Origin: an uncultured Collinsella sp.
Lineage (GTDB): Bacteria; Actinomycetota; Coriobacteriia; Coriobacteriales; Coriobacteriaceae
Assembly: GCA_937950415.1 (NCBI GenBank)
Contig: CALFDL010000364.1
Coordinates: 1-11,255, forward strand
Length of the DNA stretch: 11,255 nt
Direction: 5' to 3'
Shown here: in pieces, positions 5,323 to 11,255 of the stretch
How the letters are laid out: each line of letters starts with the position of its first letter
How positions within the stretch are numbered: position 1 is the first letter of the stretch
Notes under the pieces: generated by a model
Told to the model about the DNA's origin: nothing
Databases searched by the model: none
The model's input: the letters and a program-made list of their open reading frames with translations, nothing else
Position numbers and translations under genes: made by a program

Positions 5323-6731
5323 GTGAGCACCCCCAACAAACCGATCGCGTGCTGCGCGACACTCGCATTCTGACGCTGCGCATTTGGGCTGTTGTCGGCT
5401 GCATTGTCATCGCCGCTGTCATCTTTAACCTTATGGGCATCCTGGCACCGGTTATCGAGTTTCTTGCCGTCGGCTCCATCATTGCTTTTGTGATGTCCCC
5501 GATCACCAACTGGCTCGAGCACCATGGCGTGAATCGCGGCATCGGTTCGCTTATCGCGCTTATTGTTGTTGTTGCCGTGCTCGTCGGTGTCGTTTGTATC
5601 TTGTCGCCGATTCTCTTTGGTCAGATCATGGAAGTCCTGAGCCGCCTGCCCGAGCAGCTTCGTGTTGCGGGCGGCGATCTCAATGAGATGATCTCGCATG
5701 CCAAGACGCTCAACAACACGCCGCTCAAGGAGTATTTGGACGATAATCTTTCGTCGCTTGTCACCGTGGCATCGAAGTACGTGTCTCAGATCGCTGCCGA
5801 GCTTGGCCGCGGTGTGTTCCCGCTCATTACCAATACGGCCTCGCAGCTGTTCGTGATCTTCCTGGGTCTGGTGCTCGCGTACTGGATGGCCTGCGACTAC
5901 CCTCGCATGCACCACGAGATTTGCACCATCATCGGTCAGGAGAAGGAGACCTCGTACCGCTTTATGGTCGCCATCCTTTCTCGCTCTGTCGGCGGCTACA
6001 TGCGCGGTATGGTCGTGACGTCCATCTGCGGTGGTTTCCTTGCCTTTATCGGTTTTATGATCATCGGCCATCCGTATGCGGCGCTCATGGCTATCTTTAC
6101 CGGCATCATGCATTTGGTTCCGGTCGTCGGTCCATGGGTGAGCGCAGCAATCGCCACAGTGCTCGGTTTCATGTTCAGCCCCATGCTGGCGTTATGGACG
6201 CTCATCGTGACGATGGTTGCGCAAAACGTCACCGATAATGTGATTTCGCCTAAGGTCATGCAGAGCTCGGTGCAGGTGCATCCCATCATGAGCCTCACGG
6301 CGCTCGTTATTGGCTCGGCGCTCATGGGCCCCATCGGCATGATTATTGCCATCCCGCTTTGTGCGGCCCTCAAGGGTATCTTCGTGTACTACTTCGAGAA
6401 TGAGACCGGCCGCCAGCTTGTGGCCTATGACGGCGCCGTGTTTAAGGGCACGCCGTATCGCGATGCCGAGGGCAACCCGGTCGCCGCCTATGACGCGCTT
6501 GGGGACGATACGTTCATCTATGAGTCCGAGCTCATCGGTAACGAGACTGCGCCCGAGGCTAAAGCTATGCCCAAGCCCGAGCTCGATAATCCTTGGATCA
6601 AGCTTTCGGACCTGCAGCCGGATGCCACGGGCTTCTTCAAGAACCCCTTTGCCAAGGACGATGACTCCAACACGGACGACGATACCAAAACCGGCATCGA
6701 TGGCTCCATGGACGACTCGGATTCTAAATAG
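5319..6731 (+). CDS. AI-2E/PerM family membrane transporter
   Basis: The protein has 470 residues, with about eight membrane helices in the pattern of the AI-2E transporter family (formerly UPF0118/DUF20; TqsA, PerM, YtvI). There is an N-terminal helix pair (about 24-60), a helix at 75-100, a long amphipathic soluble insert (about 103-165), then helices from about 168 to 357. The family-typical segment GHPYAALMAIFTGIMHLVPV (250-269) precedes VVGPWVSAAIA, and the last helices contain GSALMGPIGMIIAIPLCAALKG. Members export autoinducer-2 or act as sodium/proton antiporters; the substrate cannot be predicted. An extra hydrophilic tail of about 110 residues (from 360) ends in a very acidic run rich in D, S and T. 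ATG 5319 overlaps the sigma stop by four bases, making it the fourth gene of the operon. Confidence 0.88.
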   Translation: MSEHPQQTDRVLRDTRILTLRIWAVVGCIVIAAVIFNLMGILAPVIEFLAVGSIIAFVMSPITNWLEHHGVNRGIGSLIALIVVVAVLVGVVCILSPILFGQIMEVLSRLPEQLRVAGGDLNEMISHAKTLNNTPLKEYLDDNLSSLVTVASKYVSQIAAELGRGVFPLITNTASQLFVIFLGLVLAYWMACDYPRMHHEICTIIGQEKETSYRFMVAILSRSVGGYMRGMVVTSICGGFLAFIGFMIIGHPYAALMAIFTGIMHLVPVVGPWVSAAIATVLGFMFSPMLALWTLIVTMVAQNVTDNVISPKVMQSSVQVHPIMSLTALVIGSALMGPIGMIIAIPLCAALKGIFVYYFENETGRQLVAYDGAVFKGTPYRDAEGNPVAAYDALGDDTFIYESELIGNETAPEAKAMPKPELDNPWIKLSDLQPDATGFFKNPFAKDDDSNTDDDTKTGIDGSMDDSDSK

Positions 6732-6739
6732 GTCCTATT
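6727..6739. repeat. Palindrome spanning the convergent stop codons
   Basis: AATAGG-T-CCTATT is a perfect 13-base palindrome. It contains the TAG of the transporter gene and touches the TAA of the minus-strand gene. It makes only a five-pair hairpin with a three-base loop and has no strong U-tract, so it is a poor terminator by itself. Confidence 0.5.
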
Positions 6740-6977
6740 AACGTTTCTTGAAGTTGAAAATGACAAGAAACGCGAGCAAAGCGATTGATAAGGGGCCGGC
6801 AACATAGAAAAAGAGAATGTCAATTGCGCGTAGAGTGTAATAAGCCTTATCGCCGGACATTACTGCATACAACACGTAGCCAAATGCTGGTTGGTTTGCA
6901 TACCAGCAGGTGAAAGCCAAAAGCGTTAAAAGTGCCGCTAACAGAAGTGCATTGAGGAAAAATCGTTTGCTTTTCAT
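6738..6977 (-). CDS. Small AT-rich membrane protein of unknown function
   Basis: This is a 79-residue protein read from ATG 6977-6975 to TAA 6740-6738. The minus-strand site AAGGAG (complement of 6984-6989) with a six-base spacer strongly supports the start. The protein is mostly hydrophobic: a helix at about 6-24 after the basic start MKSKRFF, a moderately hydrophobic middle (about 29-40), a polar patch SGDKAYYTLR, and a helix at about 53-75 ending in the basic tail NFKKR. Both basic ends suggest that both termini are cytosolic, with two or three helices. I do not recognise the family. By hand count it is about 43% GC, well below the genes on either side, and its codons are more A/T-ending, which suggests later acquisition or relaxed constraint. 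It is convergent with the transporter gene, with only six bases between the stops. Confidence 0.75.
   Translation of the reverse strand: MKSKRFFLNALLLAALLTLLAFTCWYANQPAFGYVLYAVMSGDKAYYTLRAIDILFFYVAGPLSIALLAFLVIFNFKKR
6742..6772 (-). repeat. Stem-loop at the 3' end of the small membrane gene
   Basis: CGTTTCTTG (6742-6750) and CAAGAAACG (6764-6772) form a perfect nine-pair stem with a 13-base loop. It lies inside the last codons of the minus-strand gene. Read on the minus strand it is followed by TTAATAGG, only a weak U-rich tail; on the plus strand no T tract follows. It may stabilise or weakly end the minus-strand transcript. Confidence 0.5.
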
Positions 6978-7003
6978 CGATCGCTCCTTCCGGGTGACTC
7001 TTA

Positions 7004-7032
7004 TATGTAATTCTACAGCAGCCTTTTTTCAA
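7004..7032 (-). promoter_or_regulatory. Candidate promoter of the small membrane gene
   Basis: On the minus strand TTGAAA (7032-7027) is followed, after 17 bases, by TACATA (7009-7004), leaving a leader of about 20 bases before the ribosome binding site. A second possible -10, TAGAAT preceded by TG (7015-7010), overlaps the spacer and lacks a matching -35. One of the two is likely to serve the gene. Confidence 0.4.
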
Positions 7033-7069
7033 AGAATCGCACAGTACTAAATAACGTGCACTTTCGCTG

Positions 7070-7099
7070 GAGGGTCGCTGTTTGGCGGCCCTCTTTTTT
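7070..7099 (+). terminator. Plus-strand intrinsic terminator upstream of alaS
   Basis: GAGGGTCGC (7070-7078) pairs with GCGGCCCTC (7085-7093) over nine positions with one G-T wobble. The loop is six bases and six T residues (7094-7099) follow. No plus-strand gene ends nearby: the closest is the transporter, 340 bases upstream, with the antisense small gene between. It either ends the sigma operon's long 3' tail or a short transcript starting in between. The flanks GTGCA (7056-7060) and TGCAC (7099-7103) could add an outer stem. Confidence 0.82.
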
Positions 7100-7125
7100 G
7101 CACTTGCGCGGTGGGATGGTAATAT
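7097..7125 (+). promoter_or_regulatory. Candidate alaS promoter
   Basis: TTTGCA (7097-7102) and TAATAT (7120-7125) stand 17 bases apart, matching four and five of six consensus positions. The -35 overlaps the T tract of the terminator just upstream. Transcription would begin near 7132, giving a leader of about 40 bases with no T-box or other riboswitch signature. Confidence 0.6.
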
Positions 7126-7156
7126 CGTTACGTTTGAACTGTTTCGATGTGAAACC

Positions 7157-7163
7157 GAGGAGA
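7157..7163 (+). promoter_or_regulatory. Ribosome binding site fixing the alaS start
   Basis: GAGGAGA lies eight bases before ATG 7172. The open frame extends upstream to a TTG at 7082, but that lies inside the terminator and ahead of the promoter, so the shorter start is right. Confidence 0.85.
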
Positions 7164-7171
7164 TTCCCTCT

Positions 7172-9829
7172 ATGAGTGCTGACTACCCGTCAATGACTAC
7201 GGCCGAGATCCGCTCTAAGTTCCTCAACTTCTTTGAGGAGCGCGGTCTTAAGCTCTATCCTTCTTCGTCCCTCGTCCCCGACGATCCTTCGCTGCTGCTT
7301 GCCAACGCTGGCATGAACCAGTTTAAGGAGTACTACCAGGGCAAGAAGACCATGAAGGAGATCGGCGCGATCTCCTGTCAGAAGTGCGTCCGCACCAACG
7401 ATATCGACTGCATCGGCGAGGACGGCCGTCACCTTTCCTTCTTCGAGATGCTCGGCGACTTCTCCTTTGGCGGCGTCTCCAAGCAGCAGGCCTGCGCTTG
7501 GGCCTTCGAGCTCATCACCAAGGAGTTCAAGCTGCCGCTCGACCGCCTGTACTTCACCGTCTTTACCGAGGACGACGAGACCCACGACGTGTGGCGTTCT
7601 CTGGGCGTTGCCGAGGACCACATCTCCCGCCTGGGCGAGGACGACAACTTCTGGGCCGCTGGCCCCACTGGCCCCTGCGGTCCCTGCTCCGAGATCTACT
7701 TTGACATGGGCGAGGAGGTCGGCTGCGGTAGTCCCGACTGCAAGCCCGGCTGCGACTGCGACCGCTTCCTGGAGTTCTGGAACCTCGTGTTTACCCAGTA
7801 TGACCGCCAGGAGGACGGCTCCATGCCGGAGCTGCCGCACCGCAACCTCGATACGGGCATGGGCCTGGAGCGCATGGCCGCCATCATGCAGCACAAGACC
7901 GCCAACTACGACGGCGACTTGATGCAGCATCTCATCAAGCTGGGCGAGAAGATTAGCGGCAAGACCTATGACGCCGACGATTACTCCGGCGCCAGCCGCT
8001 CCCTGCGCATCATCGCCGACCACTCCCGCGCCGTCGACTTCATGATCTCGGACGGCATCCTGCCCGGTAACGAGGGTCGCGAGTACGTCCTGCGCCGCCT
8101 GCTCCGTCGCGCCGTGTTCCACGGTCGTCTGCTGGGCATCGAGGGCGCCTTCCTGACCAAGTTCATCGACGAAGTCAACGCTCAGATGGGCGAGGCCTAT
8201 CCCGAGCTGCTCAAGAACGTCGCGCTCGTTAAGGGCATCGTCGCCTCCGAGGAGGAGCGTTTCTCCACGACGCTCGACAACGGCCGCGTCTACCTGGATG
8301 AGGCTCTGGCCGCGCTTGCCGAGGGTGCTGTCCTTCCGGGCGACGTCGCCTTTAAGCTGCATGACACCTTTGGTTTCCCCATTGACCTGACCGTCGAGAT
8401 TGCCGGCGTCGCTGGCCACGACGTCGACATGGACGGCTTTACCGCCTGCATGGAGGACCAGAAGGCCCGCGCTCGCGCCAACGCCAAGGGCGACGCCTGG
8501 GGCAGCTTCAACGACGTGTGGGTCGAGCTTTCGGACAAGGTCGCTGCGACCGAGTTCGAGGGCTATGACAACGATGTGATCGAGGATGCCAAAGTTGTCG
8601 CTATCGTTCGCAACGGTGAGTCCGTCGAGTCCGCCGCTGCGGGCGAGGATGTCGAGGTTGTTCTCGACCGCACCCCGTTCTACGCCGAGATGGGCGGCCA
8701 GCAGGGCGATGCCGGCGAGCTTTCCGCCGAGGGCGTTGCGCTGACCGTTTCCGATACCAAGAACCACAACGGCCTGTATGCTCACGTCGCCCACGTCACC
8801 GAGGGTACGCTGACCGTCGGTACTACCGTGACCGCCGCGCTCGACGCCGAGCGCCGTGGCTTCCTGCGTCGCAACCACACCGCCACGCACCTGCTCGACG
8901 CCGCGCTTAAGCAGGTCCTGGGCGAGCATGTCTCCCAGGCCGGCTCGCTGGTGACGCCTGAGCACCTGCGCTTTGACTTCACGCACTTCGAGGCCCTGTC
9001 CTCCGAGCAGCTCAAGGCTGTCGAGGACCTGGTCAACCAGCAGATCTTCGCCTCCAAGCCGGTCGTGACCCGCGTCATGGGCATCGACGAGGCCAAGGCC
9101 GCCGGTGCTGTCGCCCTGTTTGGCGAGAAGTATGGCGACGTCGTCCGCGTTGTCTCCGTGGGCGCCGAGGACCAGCCGTTCTCCCGTGAGCTCTGCGGTG
9201 GCACCCATGCCGCCAACACCGCCGAGATCGGCCTGTTCAAGATCATTTCCGAGTCCTCTACGGGCTCCAACGTCCGCCGCATTGAGGCCGTGACCTCTAA
9301 GGGTGCTCTCGACTACATGGCCGACCGTCTGGCGCTCGTCGACGCCGCCGCTGCTGCGCTCAAGTGCCGTGTGGATGAGGTTCCCGCCCGCGTGGAAAAC
9401 CTGCAGGCTGAGCTGCGCGAGACGTCCAATAAGCTTAAGAAGGCGCTGACCGGCGGCTCCTCCGATGCTATCTCCAGCGCCATCGAGGGCGCCGTCGAGC
9501 TCGACGGCTACAAGCTCGTCGTCGCTGAGCTCCAGGGCCTTGAGGCCGCTGACCTGCGAAACGTCTGGGATACCGTGCACCAGAAGGTTGCCGGTCCTGT
9601 CGCCTGCGTCGTCGCCAGCGTGACCGAGAAGGGCACCCCGGCCCTGCTCGCCGCCGGCTCCGACGATGCCGTCAATGCCGGTTTCCACGCCGGTAACGTG
9701 ATCAAGCAGATTGCGGGCCTGGTCGACGGTCGCGGTGGCGGTCGTCCCAACATGGCCCAGGCCGGTGGCAAGAACGCCGCCGGTATCGCCGATGCCCTCG
9801 CGGCCGCCAAGACCGCGCTCGGCGCCTAA
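7172..9829 (+). CDS. alaS: Alanyl-tRNA synthetase
   Basis: This is an 885-residue class II synthetase that charges tRNA-Ala with alanine in the cytosol and removes mischarged serine and glycine. The length is normal for bacteria. The N-terminal catalytic domain shows GMNQFKEYY, QKCVRTNDI, motif 2 GRHLSFFEMLGDFSFG (85-100) and motif 3 DTGMGLERM (227-235). A cysteine cluster typical of many bacterial AlaRS, C185, C190, C194 and C196, precedes RFLEFWNLVF and probably binds zinc. The editing domain carries the zinc motif HTATH (569-573) with the partner pair C675 and H679 in CGGTH. The C-Ala domain ends with the glycine-rich GRGGGRPNMAQAGG (853-866). All key residues are present. Codons are strongly C/G-ending (GGC, GTC, CTC, AAG), more biased than in neighbouring genes, as expected of a highly expressed gene. 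ruvX follows after 17 bases. Confidence 0.98.
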   Translation: MSADYPSMTTAEIRSKFLNFFEERGLKLYPSSSLVPDDPSLLLANAGMNQFKEYYQGKKTMKEIGAISCQKCVRTNDIDCIGEDGRHLSFFEMLGDFSFGGVSKQQACAWAFELITKEFKLPLDRLYFTVFTEDDETHDVWRSLGVAEDHISRLGEDDNFWAAGPTGPCGPCSEIYFDMGEEVGCGSPDCKPGCDCDRFLEFWNLVFTQYDRQEDGSMPELPHRNLDTGMGLERMAAIMQHKTANYDGDLMQHLIKLGEKISGKTYDADDYSGASRSLRIIADHSRAVDFMISDGILPGNEGREYVLRRLLRRAVFHGRLLGIEGAFLTKFIDEVNAQMGEAYPELLKNVALVKGIVASEEERFSTTLDNGRVYLDEALAALAEGAVLPGDVAFKLHDTFGFPIDLTVEIAGVAGHDVDMDGFTACMEDQKARARANAKGDAWGSFNDVWVELSDKVAATEFEGYDNDVIEDAKVVAIVRNGESVESAAAGEDVEVVLDRTPFYAEMGGQQGDAGELSAEGVALTVSDTKNHNGLYAHVAHVTEGTLTVGTTVTAALDAERRGFLRRNHTATHLLDAALKQVLGEHVSQAGSLVTPEHLRFDFTHFEALSSEQLKAVEDLVNQQIFASKPVVTRVMGIDEAKAAGAVALFGEKYGDVVRVVSVGAEDQPFSRELCGGTHAANTAEIGLFKIISESSTGSNVRRIEAVTSKGALDYMADRLALVDAAAAALKCRVDEVPARVENLQAELRETSNKLKKALTGGSSDAISSAIEGAVELDGYKLVVAELQGLEAADLRNVWDTVHQKVAGPVACVVASVTEKGTPALLAAGSDDAVNAGFHAGNVIKQIAGLVDGRGGGRPNMAQAGGKNAAGIADALAAAKTALGA

Positions 9830-9846
9830 GAACCTAAGTAGTCGCT

Positions 9847-10275
9847 GTGGTCGCGCTCGCATTGGACATAGGGGAGACCAGGATTGGCATTGCCGTCTCG
9901 AGCCGTGATGGCAAGATGGCGATGCCCGTCAAGGTGCTCCCGGCTGCCGAGGTCACCGGTATGGCCAAGACGTTTCGCTACCTGGTCGAGGACTATGAGC
10001 CCGACATCCTGGTAAGCGGACGTCCCCTGACCATGGCCGGTGAGCCCGGCCCCCAGGCCGAGCGCGTCGCCGCCGTGGCGCAAAAGATTTCCGACGAGCT
10101 CGATCTTCCGCTGGAGTTTGAGGACGAGCGTCTGTCCTCGCAAGAGGCCAAGCGTATCCTGCGCGAGCAGGGCCTCAATGAAAAGCAGATGAGGGGCAAG
10201 ATTGACATGATCGCCGCCAGCCTGTTTTTGCAGACGTGGCTCGATCGTAAAAACGAGGAGGTTTCGCATGTCTAG
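9847..10275 (+). CDS. ruvX: RuvX/YqgF-family nuclease (pre-16S rRNA processing)
   Basis: This is a 142-residue RNase H-fold protein. The family acidic triad is visible: D7 in LALDIGETRIGIAVS, E94 in FEDERLSS, and D120 in KIDMIAASLFL. The segment ILVSGRPLTMAGEPGPQA (54-71) corresponds to the GLP-x-NM-x-G region of homologues. Family members process the 5' end of 16S rRNA precursors and were named for predicted Holliday-junction resolution; which role dominates here is not visible. GTG 9847 is the only start that keeps the strand before D7, because the next candidate, TTG 9862, would begin directly at the catalytic Asp. Its upstream region (CCTAAGTAGTC) has no good Shine-Dalgarno, so it probably relies on coupling to alaS, whose stop is 17 bases away. 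The end overlaps the mltG start by eight bases. Confidence 0.9.
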   Translation: MVALALDIGETRIGIAVSSRDGKMAMPVKVLPAAEVTGMAKTFRYLVEDYEPDILVSGRPLTMAGEPGPQAERVAAVAQKISDELDLPLEFEDERLSSQEAKRILREQGLNEKQMRGKIDMIAASLFLQTWLDRKNEEVSHV

Positions 10276-11255
10276 CGCTTCCGATCCGCGCCAGCAGAAT
10301 CGTACACGGCAGCCGGCGTCGCGCCCTGCCCAGCCTGGCCAGCGTCCGGCACAGCCGACGCAGCGCGCAGCTCAGCCTGCCGCGCGCTCGGTGCAGTCCT
10401 TCTCTCATTCGGCCCAACCTGTTCAACGGACGGGTCAGCAGCCTTCTGCTCGTTCGGTTCAGCATTCGGCTTCTCACGCGGCTCAACAGCCCACTGCTCG
10501 TACGGCCCAGCCTGCAGGCGGTACCCGCTTTAAGCAGCAGGCACCTACCCAGCGAACTCAGGCCCCTCAATCGCATTCGCATCACGCTCGCGGTTCGCAT
10601 GGCGTTGCTCCGGCGACCCGCTCGAGCTACAACACGCATGCTCGTCGCGGTGCTCAAAAGAAAAGCTCCCCGGTGCCTATGATTATCGGCGTTGTGGTGG
10701 CGGTGCTCGCGCTTGCTGCGATCGCTTTCTTTGTCGTGCCGGCCGTCAAGGGCTTCTTTGCCGGTGAGGATACGAAGGCCACGGCTGGTCAGCAGGTTAC
10801 GGTGACCATTCCCGATGGTGCTTCAGGCGATACGATCGCCTCGATTCTCTCCGAGAACCATATCGTCGAAAATCCCAAGGATTATTATGCGGCGGTGAAA
10901 AAGCTCAACGCCGATATGTCGCTCAAGCCTGGTACTTATTCGTTCACCACACTCATGGATGCGACCAAGGTTGTTCAGCAGCTCATGGAAGGCCCCAACG
11001 CGGGCTCCAATGCGCTGACTATCCCTGAGGGCCTAACGGTCGATCAAGTCGCCGACCGTGTGGCCCAGGCTTACGACAGCATCTCTAAGGAAGACTTCCT
11101 CAACCAGGCCAAGGCCTCCAACTACGTGGACGACTATAGCTTCCTTAAGGGCGCCGCCAACGACTCGCTCGAGGGCTTCTTGTTCCCCAAGACTTATTCG
11201 TTGGGTGATTCGCCGACGGCCGATGACGTGGTTCGCGCTATGCTCGATCAGTTTA
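10268..11255 (+). CDS. mltG: Endolytic murein transglycosylase MltG, N-terminal part
   Basis: The frame runs off the right edge after 329 residues. GAGGAGG (10255-10261) lies six bases before ATG 10268. Residues 1-133 form a low-complexity region rich in Q, A, P, R, S and H with loose repeats such as RPAQPGQRPAQPTQ; it should be cytosolic and disordered. A membrane helix follows at about 136-157 (PMIIGVVVAVLALAAIAFFV). Next comes a LysM-like domain (about 177-240; VTVTIPDGASGDTIASIL, then LKPGTYSF) and the start of the YceG catalytic domain, with IPEGLTVDQVADRVA (252-266). The conserved LEGFLFPKTYSL (301-312) contains the family catalytic glutamate, E302. MltG cleaves nascent peptidoglycan glycan strands outside the membrane and sets their length. 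The rest of the catalytic domain is outside the window. The long basic N-terminal region is the unusual part; many homologues have only a short tail before the helix. Confidence 0.93.
   Translation, partial: MSSASDPRQQNRTRQPASRPAQPGQRPAQPTQRAAQPAARSVQSFSHSAQPVQRTGQQPSARSVQHSASHAAQQPTARTAQPAGGTRFKQQAPTQRTQAPQSHSHHARGSHGVAPATRSSYNTHARRGAQKKSSPVPMIIGVVVAVLALAAIAFFVVPAVKGFFAGEDTKATAGQQVTVTIPDGASGDTIASILSENHIVENPKDYYAAVKKLNADMSLKPGTYSFTTLMDATKVVQQLMEGPNAGSNALTIPEGLTVDQVADRVAQAYDSISKEDFLNQAKASNYVDDYSFLKGAANDSLEGFLFPKTYSLGDSPTADDVVRAMLDQF

Noticed and set aside
5280..6113. 277-residue minus-strand frame over the transporter
   Set aside because: Composition is H/D/R-rich low complexity, as expected of an antisense reading of a membrane protein gene.
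7111..7171. T-box or other riboswitch ahead of alaS
   Set aside because: GGTGGGATGG only faintly recalls the T-box AGGGTGGNACCGCG sequence. The leader after the likely start is about 40 bases, with no specifier stem or antiterminator.
7190..9862. 890-residue open frame on the minus strand
   Set aside because: It is the exact shadow of alaS, whose motifs are complete. Long antisense frames are common opposite strongly GC-biased codons, and no start signal or family motif supports it.
1..11255. CRISPR arrays, insertion sequences, phage or toxin-antitoxin genes, tRNA or rRNA
   Set aside because: No direct-repeat arrays, transposase or integrase motifs, or conserved RNA sequences were seen on either strand.

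Overview
The window looks like chromosomal DNA from a Coriobacteriia actinobacterium, most likely Collinsella or a close relative. This rests on high-GC coding DNA, strong GAGGAG-type Shine-Dalgarno sites, the protein flavour and gene order. It is inference from the sequence alone; no database was searched. Apart from one short AT-rich gene, everything is ordinary core-genome sequence on the plus strand. No rRNA, tRNA, CRISPR array, insertion sequence or phage gene was seen. The longest stretch without a gene is about 195 bases (6978-7171), and its signals are listed.

Layout. (1) 1-304: the 3' end of a membrane glycosyltransferase, closed by a strong intrinsic terminator whose hairpin carries a REP-like core. 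(2) 386-3497: a minimal prepilin-peptidase-like protein (A24 family), a dGTPase (dgt) and the clamp-loader-like ATPase RarA. The last two join nucleotide-pool control with replication-fork maintenance. (3) 3572-6731: a tightly coupled four-gene operon. It encodes a membrane-anchored DUF948-type coiled-coil protein, a small RsbW-like anti-sigma factor, a SigB/SigF-type sigma factor and an AI-2E/PerM-family membrane protein. (4) 6738-6977, minus strand: a 79-residue AT-rich membrane protein, convergent with the operon. (5) 7070-7125: a plus-strand terminator running directly into the likely alaS promoter. (6) 7172-11255: alaS, ruvX and mltG, a gene order widely conserved in Gram-positive bacteria; mltG runs off the window.

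The most unusual part is the sigma operon. The anti-sigma protein keeps the overall RsbW/SpoIIAB plan but lacks the N-box asparagine and the glycine boxes that bind ATP. No RsbV-type antagonist or PP2C phosphatase is encoded beside it. If it still binds the sigma factor, release is unlikely to work by the classical kinase/partner-switch route. The flanking membrane proteins are then obvious candidates for input or output. This is a hypothesis from residues and gene order, not a demonstrated new system.
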